Shown here: positions 33,060 through 44,279 of the stretch, in pieces
Layout of the letters: every line of letters starts with the position of its first letter
Position numbering within the stretch: the stretch's first letter is position 1
Source: Collybia mongolica
Taxonomy: Eukaryota; Basidiomycota; Agaricomycetes; Agaricales; Clitocybaceae
Assembly (NCBI GenBank): GCA_013420905.1
Contig: JAAXNY010000005.1
Span: 1,302,001 to 1,366,000 of the forward strand
Reading direction: 5' to 3'
Length of the DNA: 64,000 nt
Position numbers and translations under genes: made by a program
Notes under the pieces: model-generated
What the model saw: the letters and a program-made list of their open reading frames with translations, nothing else
Databases searched by the model: none
What the model was told of the DNA's origin: nothing

Positions 33060-35498
33060 TTAATGGATTATGTAAGAAAGCAGCAGGGAAACAATGGTTT
33101 CAGCTAGGCCCAGATACGAGGAAGTTGGATGGGGACTCGGGGATTCATCACCTACAGCAGGTGTGTTGAGGAACGCCATATTGTCTGCCTTGACCAAGTC
33201 TGCACCGCGTTCGGCGATGAGATACAGAGGAGCTTGTGGATGCGCACTTGGAAGGAAAGGCTTCTTCGATAGGTAAAAGTAAGAGATATAATAATATTAT
33301 ACACACCATGACTGAAGCATCAATGATTCGCAAACCATGAACACCTTTGACCTTCAAGTCCGGGTCTGTCACGCCATAACTAGCGTCTTTGGAACTCATT
33401 TGGGCACTGCCAACGGGGTGGAAGAATGTTCCAGCATTGGCAGCCGCATAAGCATCAAGGCGTGAATCGTCGGTGGCGTGTGCCAATTCACCGTACGGAC
33501 CAATGAGATAATCTTTCCAGGGACTCGCAGTGATGAAGCGGTTTGCCACTTTAATGGTTTCACGCATGGTGAACTTGTCAAAGTTGGTGGAAAGGAAGTT
33601 AGGGTTGATGAGAGGTTGTTCCAGGGGGTTAGAAGATGCGAGTACAACACTACCACCTGTGTGAAAGTGTTATTGAACGGAGGACCTACGTTTGGGTGAC
33701 ATCGTTCTCACGCGAAGTTGGGGATATGACAGCAGTTGTAATGGTGAAGAAACTTCCATTATAGGGCGCGGGGATACCGGGGGTAACCCACAAGTTCTGT
33801 TGTTTGATACATTTAGCTTGAGCAAAGTGTAATAAGCGTGCAGCCTACCGAGAAGATCAGCTCAAAATGAGCACCCTTCGACCCTGAGGAAGGGTCCTCA
33901 ATACCATTAAGAATGCTAGAGTTGTCAGGCAGTCGGAAGAAACCAACGTGATTAGAGATGCAGGAGGCAAGAGGTCCAGTCTTGTTCTGAAGCCATCTCT
34001 CGATGTTGACATGAAAGGCGGCTGGCGACCTGAAGATTTCGTCGTAACTTTCCGTGCCTTTGACGGAATATTCATTGGCAAGGAGCGGGTGATCAGATAA
34101 GTTTTGGCCAACCGATGGGTTGTTAAAAATGGTTCTGATGCCGACCTTGGCCAAGTCATCATAACCGCCAATCCCCGAGAGCTGTAGAAGGTGAGGGGTG
34201 CCGACCGAACCAGCGGATAAGATTATCTCCTTTCTGGCTGTTACATATCTGGGGCCTGGTAATGCAGTCAAAAAGGGAAGTTGGCAGGTTCGAGGCTTCA
34301 ACTTACTCTTTGAACTAGAAATGAACTCCAGACAATGGAAGACAGGGATGCCATCACGAGTGCCCGTTTGGACGAGTTTTGTGACTTGAGTTTGGATCAG
34401 GACATGCAAATTTGGCCTCTTGATTACATCGGGGCCCAGGTATGCTGTCGCTGAGCTACTCCTTGTGCCACCACCAATTGAACTCTGTGCCCAGCCTTTT
34501 GGAAAAACGTAGATTAATGATGTTAGAAAAATACGACCAGTTTGGACGCGTTACCGATACCAAGGGATGAGCCACTATTCATGTCTTCTACAAAGGTAAA
34601 TTCGTCCATTTCTTTTAATGTATCCACAATCCTTTGGTCGAGCGGCGTCGAGAATCCAGGGAGACTGACCTGAAGCAAGCCGTCGGTTCCATGCGCGGAT
34701 GGTGTAAACTGGCCTTTTGTATCATGCTGATCGGCTGGAGCACTCCACTTTTCATGCTAATGGACGTTGGTTAGGTAGTATAGTTTATCCTGAGAGGTGA
34801 TACAGTACCTTCCGAATGTATTTCTTGATATTTTCCCATTCCCATCCTGAATCGCCTGTGATCTTGGCATAACGATCAAAATCATCGGATGAGCCACGCG
34901 TGTAAACCTATAATCTATTAACAATGATTTCTCCGCATGAAATAATATCAGCCCACCATATAGTCTGCGTGAGAGCTTTGGAAAATTGGAAGAGAACAGG
35001 ATGACGGTGCTTACTGACAGAGCTACTCCCACCTAGCAATTTCCCTCTCGCATATGGAATAACACGATTATTGTACGCTTTCTGTGCCGTTGTTGTGTAG
35101 TTCCAGTCATAAAGTGTGTTTGGGGTCAGCAAAGGCCCAAGGAGAGGAATAACTGATGCATTAACGCCTTCATTTCTACCAGTATATGTATATATATTTC
35201 GTATATGACATCATTCGGGAAAAAAGGACCCACGTAGCGCCAGCCTCGACCACCAATACAGTGACATTAGCTGCCTCTGACAAGCGGTTTGCGACAACAT
35301 TACCAGCAGTGCCAGCTATACTTGAACATTTGATCAATATACAACTCGTGCCAGTACGTCGACAAACATACCGCCCACAATTACATAGTCGAAGTTATCT
35401 TGGGGTAGTTGTGATGGAGAAAAGTAGAGAGTGCTGTGCGATGGTGGTGTTAGGACCAAAAAAAGGAGAAATTTTCGTATAATGTTTGGGAATGTCAT
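33060..35498 (-). CDS. Secreted aryl-alcohol-oxidase-like GMC oxidoreductase
   Basis: FAD-dependent oxidase of the GMC family. Aryl-alcohol oxidases oxidise benzylic alcohols and supply H2O2 to ligninolytic peroxidases outside the cell. My model has 11 exons: 35498-35372, 35315-35234, 35175-35015, 34964-34957, 34907-34809, 34756-34555, 34495-34307, 34255-33849, 33796-33712, 33656-33307 and 33260-33060. All introns are GT-AG of 46-59 bp and the sum is exactly 637 codons (636 aa). Start chosen at MTFPNIIRKFLLFLVL, a signal peptide (about residues 1-22). FAD-binding VGAGTAGN at 41-48; GMC signature 1 GGSSSVNYMVYTRG ending at 131; signature 2 GSVGTPHLLQLSGIG at 305-319. Catalytic His 533 (FFHPVGSAQ) and His 577 (SAHPQAP) are 44 residues apart, as in characterised aryl-alcohol oxidases. 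A hydrophobic C-terminal tail (ETIVSLLLSYIIH) is unusual. A pyranose or glucose oxidase is less likely, and the substrate is inferred. Confidence 0.9.
34957..34964 (-). other. 8-nt microexon of the GMC oxidase
   Basis: ACTATATG on the - strand, between introns of 50 bp (GTAAGC...CACGCAG) and 49 bp (GTGGGC...TTATAG). It supplies the last two bases of Asn124, Tyr125 and Met126, completing the GMC signature SSSVNYMVYTRG. Without it the signature is broken and the frame is lost. Confidence 0.82.
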
Positions 35499-36611
35499 GA
35501 CGGTTGCAACTTATATTGCTGTAGGTCCTGTGACTGTTTTAAATAAAGGAAGTATAGAAACTTTCGGCACTGAGTTGCGCGCGGCAACCCGCATGCTACG
35601 ACAGGTCGGAGGTCCACCCCGCGATCTACGGTACTACCCGGAAAACTCCTATCGCCGACCTCGTTTGATGAGTTGGCGTGTTGATGCAGAAAACTGACTT
35701 GCGATCGGAGGTACTGCGGGCAGAGTCAGCGAATGCCGGACCACAATGTTGACACCAATTGTATGACTTGTGAGTGTCATGGAGTGGCGCCGACGACCTA
35801 CTACTTGTGGGTGTTCGCCTCTACTTTCAAAGGATGTTGCTGTATTGGGGTGCAATTTCGAAGTTCTTGCCCAGGATACTTCGACTTGCTAGCTATCACC
35901 GTGAAGCAATAACCATCTGGGATCAGGATCAATGAACGAAATCTAGCCACTAAATCAGGAGACTGACCAACAAGAAGTACTTGCTCGGCGCGGGTTAGCA
36001 TGGAAGCTTGAGTGAGTACGTCTCTGAATTATAAGTCAAGTTATTGATTGATGAGGAAAGGACGACTAAGTGACACCATGGGTCTACACTCCCACAAGGG
36101 TTCGGGAAGGGGGTTTGTTTTGCGCAAAACTGTTCGTGTGGAGTCTACGTTAACGTTGCAAGCGTTTTTACATCCAGAGGCCATCGCCCGCAAAACCTGA
36201 AATGGTAAACTTTGATTATTATGGCCATTCGTCGTAAAGTCTATTGCGATTGCTCCGATGGGTTTCAATGTTTCCTTGGCAATAGATAAGTGTTAATAAC
36301 GCCCGTGGCGTTCACCCGTTCTACTAAAAAAGCACTTCCACACCCAGTCTGCACCCTATATTATACCAAAGATGTGGATCTTGCATACGAAAGGAAGAGT
36401 TCAGTTCGATGGGCGGTCATGAGCCTGAACTGTCATCGGGAACCGCACTTGCTTGTCAATTATCTCGAATTCCTGACCTCGGATGATTTCATCGAAACAC
36501 CCTCGTGGGTGTAACTTTGGTGTCTGGATAAAAGGAGTAGGAAAATGTCAGATGATGTAAACCTTGGGTAAACCCACCAAATGTGTCCTGTATTTGTTAA
36601 GAAATTGACGT
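35499..36611. promoter_or_regulatory. Intergenic region, oxidase promoter side
   Basis: 1.1 kb of unique DNA between the oxidase start and the 3' end of the Rab escort gene. A TTTATTTAAAA-type AT-rich element lies about 45 bases upstream of the oxidase ATG on its strand. Short ORFs (35649-36514) have no recognisable domain and unconvincing codon use. No transposon was recognised here. Confidence 0.5.
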
Positions 36612-38495
36612 TTACCACCCTTCGTCACCCGACTCGTTCCCAGTGTCCAGAGGGGGCCAGAAGCTTTGGATCTCTGGAACCGTCAGGATATCATTATTTA
36701 TGTTAGGTGGCTCATTGAGTTTCAGGAGCTTGATGACTTCCCAGAAGACGGTTTCTGCGTGTGTTGCTGCATTGTCCAGAACATCAGGGAGGGGATACGC
36801 AGGCGGAAGTGGTGGAGAAATGATGTATGACCTGGGTTGTGATAGTTCTGAGCCTGCTTGTGAAGGAGAGGGGGCGGGTGGACGGTTATCTATAGCCGCG
36901 TGTTGGATATAGAATGTGGTGAAAAGTGGTTGGGGTGGCATTATTTGAAGCGAGGATTCCGTGTCTGAATTATGGGGTGTATGGCTAGAATCGGGCGGGA
37001 TTGCAAGAGCAAGAACCGCATCAAGGTAGGGCTGGAGGGTTTCTTGAGCTGATGTTGGGTCTGATGCAGGTGGGCTCGTGGCAAGTGGAAGCATTATATA
37101 CAGGATCCCTGCATCGGAAATTTAAAGCCGGAACATTATAGATAGGTTTAAGGTAACTAACATTTTCCTTTGGGTGTTGACATAGCACCTTCTCCGGTGA
37201 TGAGAGCCGTCGCAGCCATGGTCGCTGATCCGCCGGGGACAGTGGATGGAGGAAATACTAAAACTGCAGTATCAACTATTTGGTTTGTCGGAGGCGAGCT
37301 CTGGGTGGTCTCGTCTGGTGGTTCATCCACCAATGCCCTAGTCACTTCCACTGAAGGAAAATAGATGGGATGGTCGATAATCGTAATGCAGCGTACGACG
37401 GAGGAACCACTGTGGGCATTTCCGGACGCTGGTGGGGCAAGATAATTTGCGTCGCCTTTCAAATTTGAAGGGATATCTGTTGAAGATACGATGACGTTAC
37501 ATGTCAAAGTATCTGGGAAGTCTTCGAGGGTGAGTGAATATTGACCAAGATTGGATTGGACAGCATTTGGTGGATCCAGCGAATCGGCATGCCTAATGGA
37601 TGTGAGCTTTCTCCCTAGGATATATACAGCCCCGCTGACTGCAGCAGCGCGGCAGAAGCCTTGGGCAATATCTCCTGCACCACCATAGTGACCCACTAAG
37701 AAAGGTGAAGGCCCATATCTTCCAGCCGAGCGAAGGTATCGACGAATGCGATGTAATGCTGGGCTGGTGGGATCTGAGCCAGACGTTAATATACACAAAC
37801 GGTAATGTGTTGAAGCACCGACCTGATGGAGAGAAGCAACATGCAAGGGAATAGACAATCGCCGCTATGACTTCATCTTTCAGGGAGAATACAGTTTTAA
37901 GAAAGTCAACGAATGGTAAATGGTGGTTCCCTTCTAATTCCTTCTTATTTTCGAAATCGCCAACGGAGAACATCAGGAAACGCATCAAGCGCCGTTTATC
38001 AATGAGACTTATGTCCTTGCTTTTGAAAACGTCTTCTTTCGTCCCTGGGACATTCTTTATGACCCCTGCAGGGTGATAGACCCCTACGCGCTCTAAGAGG
38101 CGGAATCCCCCATACTTTGATACGCCAGACGACACAAGAGAGGAAATGATTGGGCCTATCGAGGGAATTACAGATGGGCAGAGGCATATGGAGTATTGGC
38201 GTGACTGTGGCAGCGTGCCTTGAGAGCGTTGCACTGAGGAGAAGTGAGGATCATTCGAACAGGCTTTCATGTCTGCCCATTCGATGAATTCATCAAGCGA
38301 TAGACTCGCTTCCCCTCCACCATAGTATGGATTCTCGTCAAGGTGTGCAACCTTGTATCCGGCCTTGGAAAGGGCTCTACGTGAATAGTATTGAGCGAGA
38401 TGGGGTTTGAGAAGGCTACAAGAGGCTTACGCGGCAGTAATCGATTCTGTAAGTCCAGTTCCGATAATCACAACGTCAAAAGCGCCTTCATCCAT
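36612..38495 (-). CDS. MRS6: Rab escort protein (Rab geranylgeranyl transferase component A, GDI/REP family)
   Basis: Presents newly made Rab GTPases to geranylgeranyl transferase II and delivers them to membranes; cytosolic and generally essential in fungi. Exons 38495-38431, 38376-37823, 37773-37162 and 37108-36612, introns 49-54 bp, all GT-AG, closing at 576 codons (575 aa). The N-terminus MDEGAFDVVIIGTGLTESI is the Rossmann-like GDI start. It is followed by KAGYKVAHLDENPYYGGEAS, the GDI/REP signature, and in exon 3 YLRSAGRYGPSPFLVGHYGG and IAQGFCRAAAVSGAVYILGR, the second conserved block. The insert after exon 1 and the acidic, Pro-rich C-terminus (SFWPPLDTGNESGDEGW) fit REP better than the shorter RabGDI. 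The start lies 190 bp from the divergent nucleolin-like gene. Symbol assigned by homology to yeast. Confidence 0.88.
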
Positions 38496-38685
38496 GGTTC
38501 TAGGCTAACGTTGATACTTACTTAGATTCAACTGACTCACTGATTATAGTGAATCTCAAAGATCCACGTGATGGGGTTAAAAAACCACCTACCCTAAACA
38601 GCTTTTTTCCCTGCCGGGAAAATTTCAGAAAATTTAGATTTGACTGTCTGAATCTCTGTCTCCCACCTTCATTGCTTTTCTCCAA
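38496..38685. promoter_or_regulatory. 190 bp divergent promoter (Rab escort / nucleolin-like)
   Basis: The only DNA between two start codons facing away from each other. On the + side there is a pyrimidine-rich stretch (38643-38682: tctgtctcccacc, ttcattgcttttctcc) just before the nucleolin-like ATG, a common fungal start-site context. ACCTACCCTAAACAGC near 38585-38600 resembles a telomere-repeat-like box, noted without functional evidence. Confidence 0.6.
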
Positions 38686-40431
38686 ATGGCCAAATCAGAC
38701 AAAAAAAGTGATAAAAAAGCCAAGTCGGCTGTCCCCAAAGTCGACAAGAAGGCTTCACCCACGAAGGTCGCCGTCAAGGTGAAGGATGTAGTTGTCAAGC
38801 CCGCTGTAAGCAGCCTGGTTCACATTTGTGATCGGTGAAGCCTGATGTTAAGCATCTTGCAGAAAAAAATAAAGAACAAGGCTTCAGTAAAGCCAGCGAA
38901 GAAGGTCGACAGTGGTTCAGACTCTTCAGATCTAGACGCTGCTGTACCACCCACTACCACCAACGGCAAAGTGTGTCTTTTTATAGAAATTTTCATAGTG
39001 GACATATCTCGATCTTTGATCTATTTCGACAGAATAAAAAAGTCTCTTCTGATGAGAGTAGCGAAAGCTCGTCTTCCGAGGACGAGAAGTCCAAAGCAGC
39101 AGCCATCAAGGTGGTGCCGGCCAAGGCTGCACCTGCAGATTCTTCGGATTCCTTAGATGCTTCCGACGACGATAGTGACAGTGGTGACGAGCCTGTCCCT
39201 CCACCTGCCCCTAAAAAGAAAAAAGCTGTCCCACCAACACCAGCATCAAGCAAGAAAGCTGTGGTGAGCAAGAAGGTTGAATCGTCTTCGTCTTCGTCTG
39301 AAGACTCTTCTGACGATGAACCTACCCTTGCTAAGGCTGTAGCGCCTGCCGTATCTTCTTCAAGCGACGACGATTCTTCCTCCGAGGACGAGGCCCCTGT
39401 AAAATCTACGGATAGTAAGAAGGTCGAGGCTTCAAGTGAATCCTCAAGTGACTCTTCGGACGATTCACTTTCGGCCAGCGACGTTGAGATGGCCGATGCA
39501 CCTGTAGTCAACGGGGGTAATCTATTCTTCGTACTTTTCACGCTCGCCGCATCTAACTTAATCTCTCTCAGGGAAACGTAAAGCCATCGACGGTGATGCT
39601 GCCCCACCCAAAAAAGTCAAGCTTGCCAACGGCGATGCTGCACCTGCTGGAGAAGAAGAAACGAAATCAATCTTCGTCGGCCGTCTTTCGTGGTCTGTGG
39701 ATAACGACCGCTTGGCGCAGGAGTTCGCCCAGTGCGGAGAGGTTGTGTCAGCGACTGTTCAGATGGACCGCAATACGGGCAAATCACGCGGGTTCGGATA
39801 TGTCCACTTTGCTACAACCGAGGCTGTTGAGAAAGCACTGGAAATGAACGGACAGGAAATTGACGGGCGCGCAGTGAACGTCGACCGCGGCCGGCAGCTC
39901 GATAAGAGTCAGGTGCGGGAGAAACGAGCGCAAGCGTTTGGGGATGAGACCAGTCCACCCAGCGCGACGCTCTTTGTGGGCAACTTGAGCTTTGGTGTCA
40001 CAGAGGATACAGTATGGACTTTCTTCAATGAATGGGGCGTTAAGAGTGTTCGCCTTCCCACCGACAGGGAGACAGGTCGTCCGAAAGGGTTTGGCTATGT
40101 CGAGTTTGAGGACATCGAGGGCGCGAAGAAGGCATTTGAGAATGCAGCAGGTGCGGAGATCGAGGGCAGGGCTATCCGCCTCGATTACTCGCAACCCCGG
40201 GATTCTTCCGGCGGTGGGTTCGGTGGTCGTCGTGGCGGGTTTGGTGGTGGACGTGGTGGTGAACGTGGTGGGTTTGGTGATCGTGGCGGACGTGGTGGGG
40301 GGCGCGGTGGGGGGCGCGGTGGGTTTGGTGACCGTGGTGGGCGTGGCGGTGGACGTGGTCGCGGTGCTCCTCGAGGCAGTGCACGTAGCGGAGGTATTGC
40401 TGCCTTTGAGGGCAAGAAGACCACATTCTAA
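38686..40431 (+). CDS. NSR1: Nucleolin/Nsr1/gar2-like nucleolar RNA-binding protein
   Basis: Role by family: pre-rRNA processing and ribosome assembly in the nucleolus. Exons 38686-38805, 38863-38970, 39033-39516 and 39572-40431 (introns 55-62 bp, GT-AG) close at 524 codons (523 aa). The N-terminal half is alternating Lys-rich and Ser/Asp/Glu-rich acidic blocks (SSSSEDE, SSDDDSSSEDE), the classic CK2-type nucleolin tail, plus a basic KRKAIDGDAAPPKKVK nuclear signal. Two RRMs follow: RNP2 IFVGRLSW and RNP1 KSRGFGYVHF (about 270-345), then RNP2 LFVGNLSF and RNP1 RPKGFGYVEF (about 370-444). A C-terminal RGG domain (GFGGRRGGFGGGRGGERGGF and on, about 448-510) completes the gar2/Nsr1 order. The start ATG follows a pyrimidine tract. 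The symbol is by architecture only. Confidence 0.92.
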
Positions 40432-40751
40432 GCCATATTTTTTTCCACCTTCTGCATTCTTATTTGTACTCATTCCGTATATGTTTTATTCATGGTTCTA
40501 CCCATCTTGTTTTCGCATTATCAGGTTGCAGCTTGTTTATTATTGTGCCATATGCCATTTTGATACTTATATATAATCGCGATCATGTTTTGGTGGTACA
40601 GATAGCCCTATGTACATGAGGTAATTATGCAAGAAATGTATTACACGTGGGGCTAATCCGTTGGGTGACAGTGAGTTATCATTGGGAATGTTAAAACCAA
40701 TTGTCAAATCCGGAAACTTGACTCAAAGATCTATAAACAGCCGTGTAGTTC
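40432..40751. terminator. Shared 3' region of two convergent genes
   Basis: 320 bp between the nucleolin-like stop and the RIC8 stop. AT-rich with TATATATAA near 40567 on the + strand. No precise poly(A) signal can be assigned. Confidence 0.45.
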
Positions 40752-42926
40752 TCAATCAGACCCACCAAATGCCGCTTGTTTCACGGCCTTGCGCATCGGG
40801 TTTTGGCTTGGGGGGAGAGTACCTGTCTTTTCCATGCGGTCAAACAGCACGAAGAGGCGCTCCATTTCGCGTTCCTTCTCTTCATCTGTCATTTCGGGTG
40901 CTGGTGTTTGTGGCACGACTGTGGTTCCAGTGATGGGGTTGATAGCTTCGCCAGAAGGCGTGGTAGTTGAAGCCGAAGTGTCGGTGTTCGGGGGAGGGGG
41001 AGCGTTGAGAATACCCTTGTGGAAGAGGAACCCAGCGACATTGCCATAGCCAACCAGGGCGGAGAGTGTGGTTGCTATAATGTGGAGGATGTCAAATACT
41101 CACTTGGGAACGGAGGAGATAGCAAATAGTTGATGGAGAGGATAACGTACCATTGGAATCTGACATCGCAAAGAGCATTTCCCCAACTGCGTCTTTGATC
41201 CGAGGATGATACACGCTCGCCAGGAGGCGCAGGCATCGGCCTAGCGTATCCGCTCGTCCTTCTAGTGGAGATGATCGGTCCAGGTCTTCGGGGACCAGCC
41301 AATGCCGCACCCTGGATCTGGAGGCTTCGTCTGCGATACAGAACCGAGATATAAGCACGATAAGGGGCGAGAGCATGTCGTCGAGAGTACTTGTGCCATC
41401 GGATACTTCCTGTTTGCATCGCTTGCGTACTGACTCGTCGTCAACCTCTACTGCGCCCGGGAAGTAGTGGTTGAGCGCAACTTCGAGAAGGTCAATTGCA
41501 CGTTGGAGTGGTGGCGTGAAAGGGAAGGGGTAAGGAGAGGGGGAGCGAGAGAGAGAGCGCCGACCTGCTGCGAGAACGGAAAGCGCGCGATCGAGAGTAC
41601 TGGCCCTGGGGATGGTAGGAGAGGAGGCCTGAGATTGAGATTGAGACTGTGAACGTGTGGGAGAATCGCTACGACTACTGGAGGAAGAGCGATGGGGAGT
41701 GGGAGAGGCAGGTTTAGAACTGGGCGCTTGCGAATGAGGGGTACTGGTGTTTGAGGAAGGGCCAAGCCAGATGTGGTGGAGAGAGGGAGTAATGGGTATT
41801 GCTATTAACGAATGGATTACGTGGGTTAATGGAGCGGAGATGGGACTAGGGAAAGTTGGTGGGAGAGCAGAGAAGGTCCGGAGCAACGGAGGGAGAATTC
41901 TAGATCGTTATTGAGTAATTTGGAAAGAATTTCGAAACAAAGGGGAACATACCCATCGAGTTTTGAGCTCCAGAAGTCCCCCATCACTTTATGTTCGCCC
42001 TCAGATGTAGCTTCTGTGGTTTGGGGTTCAGTTTCGACCATCTGAGGCGTGTGTTAGTTAAGGTTGTAGGAAATGACTTGCAGCTGAGCAGACCTTCGGA
42101 TAATGCAGGAGGAGATTGAACGTCAGCTTGAGAATGTCCGTCATCGCCTCACGCGCCATTTTCGTTCCTGCGAGGATCGCAATTGTTAAAGAGTCGAGCT
42201 TTGCTCCAATTATATCGACCATGTAACGTCCCTGATACTTTTCTTCGACGAGGGTTTGGATGAACGCAGGACCCGAGGCTGTTGAGAGAAAAAGGATGCG
42301 GGAGAGGATGAAAATATGGTCTGGCGTTGTCGATTTCTGCAATGCTTTGAGGAAGGAGAAGGTAAAGGTTAAACTAAGAACATGCCTCCAAGAGTGTGAC
42401 GCAAATATTCCCCCCACCTACTTCTTTCTCCAGGAATGTTTCTCGTGCCTTTTCGATAAGGAGAAGAGCATTAGCGATACAGCGTAGAGCCTCGTTCGAG
42501 GCGTCCGGATCATCCTTGAAAGACGTCGATAAAACGAGAAGGGTGGAGAGATTCGATGGGGACGCGATGAACTCAGAGCCGGCTGGATTCTTGCCCAAAG
42601 TTTTGAGAGCGAGCAGGGCCTGTGCTGCATCTGGTTGGGCGTTAGTCAAGATATGGATAATGAGTTTGGTTGTGCACCTTTGGATGTCAATGGCCCTTTC
42701 GGGCTACTACTGCTTGCAGTCTTAAGGTCTTTAAGAAGGGTCTTTATTAGCTCCGTCCGAGTTGAAGAATCAATGGTAAGGGGTGAGGCTGCAGGATGCT
42801 GATTAGATACCCGGTATGACGCAAAGAAACCGACACACCATTGATGATAGATTGTAATGAAGTGGATACATCAGGTCTCGTCGACGACGATGAAAGCATG
42901 GAATATGTCTTCAAAATATCGGCCAT
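40752..42926 (-). CDS. RIC8: RIC8/synembryn, guanine-nucleotide exchange factor and chaperone for G-alpha
   Basis: Cytosolic armadillo-fold protein that folds G-alpha subunits and promotes GDP release. Exons 42926-42839, 42788-42678, 42630-42386, 42336-42094, 42041-41953, 41899-41151 and 41074-40752 sum to 616 codons (615 aa). Conserved text: AAQALLALKTLGKNPAGSEF, LRCIANALLLIEKARETFLE, then DHIFILSRILFLSTASGPAF. Near the C-terminus are ATTLSALVGYGNVAGFLFHKGI, read in two parts as LSALVGYGNVAGFLF, then INPITG and EMTDEEKEREMERLFVLFDRM, the typical RIC8 tail. Intron 3 (42337-42385) reads GC-AG with a normal size of 49 bp; a 37 bp GT-AG alternative gives a slightly longer loop. A Ser/Pro-rich low-complexity insert lies around 41560-41780. 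Introns are otherwise 47-76 bp. Confidence 0.9.
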
Positions 42927-43274
42927 TACAATGGGGTGGTTGTGTGACGGGTCGTCGCGATTAGGTAGTAAAGTATTTACTGTTGCGCGCTCGCTAATTA
43001 GTTATAGAGAAAGCAAGGGACGACAATGGGTGAATGTGGGTGACGAAAAGCAATGGATGGCCAGAGTTGACCGAAGCAAAAAGTCGTTACCCGTCAACCG
43101 GAGAAGGGATTGGCGGGATGAATTATTAGCTCAAGAACAAATCTAATTCATCGGTTGCCATGTCTTTTGTTTTTATTTTATTTTGTAATATAATCCATGG
43201 TGGGGTCATCATTTCCGAAGATGGGAAACGCTTAGTAATTTTGGGTCCTGATGAAAGTTCACTGATCGGCAGTA
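42927..43274. promoter_or_regulatory. RIC8 upstream region, up to the reversed Helitron end
   Basis: About 350 bp of unique DNA between the RIC8 start and the Helitron terminus at 43275, and the likely RIC8 promoter. The + strand ORF here (42841-43146) overlaps RIC8 exon 1 and shows no domain. Confidence 0.5.
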
Positions 43275-43960
43275 CAAGCTTAGTACCCGAAGGCACGGAG
43301 GGTGGCAGTAAAGAACGAATTTGTATGCGAGCGCCTCGCCTACTGGGGGCTCTGCCCTCACTATTTTCTCATATGCAAAATCTCAGGATCCCAGTTAGTG
43401 CCTTTACTTTCACAAAAAATTAGTATCTTACAAAATCTTATATCATGTTATCCCAGTTAATCTCTTATCCCTGTCCTCATCCAGGCCTCCAGAAGCTCCC
43501 CTATATATTTGGAAAAATTTTGCAGATTTGAGACTCACAAAATGATGTTTTTCCTGGCCCAAAATAGCAGATTTGAGGTGATTTTGGCAAAATCCTCAGC
43601 CTATATATAGCAGATTTCAGACCTTCCCCCAGGATTTTTTTCAAGTAATGGGTCACCAGTTTGTTTGATCCATGTCAGTTTGAGAAGAGCCAGAGCCCAG
43701 ATTCAGAATCCTCAAGTAACACAAAAAAAGTGGTCCTAGTATTGCAAAAATTCTCATGTTCTTTTTTTTCATATGTTTTATGACATAAACCCCAGCCCAT
43801 ACAGTGGATTTGAGGCCCATTCTGGTGAAAAACTTTTCCAAACAGATAGGGGAGCTTCTGGGGGCCTCCTCATCCTGTAAATTTGCTGCCAGACAATCTA
43901 TCATATCCAACTGCATCACATTTGCACATGCCTGCAAATGGAGCTTATTATTCTTCATTC
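43275..43960 (-). mobile_element. Reversed, decayed family-B Helitron (3' end at 43275)
   Basis: The - strand reads CCGTGCCTTCGGGTACTAAGCTTG, given as CCGTGCC-TTCGG then GCTTG ending at 43275, with T as next base. This is the same end as at 10699 and 33029, on the opposite strand and in unique flank. Bases 43490-43870 are the inverse of 3360-3780 in family-B copy 1. The 5' limit is unclear. It closes the gene island on the right as copy J closes it on the left. Confidence 0.65.
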
Positions 43961-43984
43961 CATATTTTTTATATATGTAGCTTA

Positions 43985-44217
43985 TAGCATACTTACAAAT
44001 ATTGACTACTTGCTCTGTGTTTACCCACAGATTTCATTCTACCATCTCAGTCTGCAGGTGTGCCCTTTTTTTTTTTCTCAATGACAACAATAGCATACTT
44101 ACAAACACTTACCACTTTACCACAGGTTGTACAGTGGTATATAAAGTATTGTGCAAAAAAAAAGAAGCCTACAGATTTGATTTTACCATCTTGGTCTGCA
44201 GATGTGCCCTTTTTTAA
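43985..44217. repeat. Two diverged direct repeats of about 100-130 bp
   Basis: 43985-44073 and 44088-44217 share ATAGCATACTTACAAA, CACAGATTT-type, ACCATCT, GGTCTGCAG and TGTGCCC-TTTTTT in the same order. Not assigned to a known family. Confidence 0.6.
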
Positions 44218-44279
44218 CTATTCCAATCCAGTAATTAGTCAATCATTCTTAGCTTACTGTTTTTATTTCTATTTTATTC

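Noticed and set aside
33148..33567. Oxidase C-terminus ending at an in-frame stop after SVM (139 aa ORF)
   Set aside because: That reading runs through a 46 bp intron; splicing gives PFLPSAHPQAP with the second catalytic His.
33060..35498. Oxidase as a pseudogene or a gene captured by a Helitron
   Set aside because: Once all 10 introns are removed the frame closes at 637 codons with catalytic residues intact. It lies outside the Helitron end at 33029, and its neighbours are single-copy host genes.
36290..36514. 74 aa + strand ORF between the oxidase and Rab escort genes
   Set aside because: No domain, no clear splice or start context, and length within chance expectation.
38993..40473. - strand ORFs (up to 229 aa) over the nucleolin-like gene
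   Set aside because: Low-complexity antisense of Ser/Asp and RGG repeats.
42841..43146. 101 aa + strand ORF upstream of RIC8
   Set aside because: Overlaps RIC8 exon 1 antisense and the promoter; no domain.
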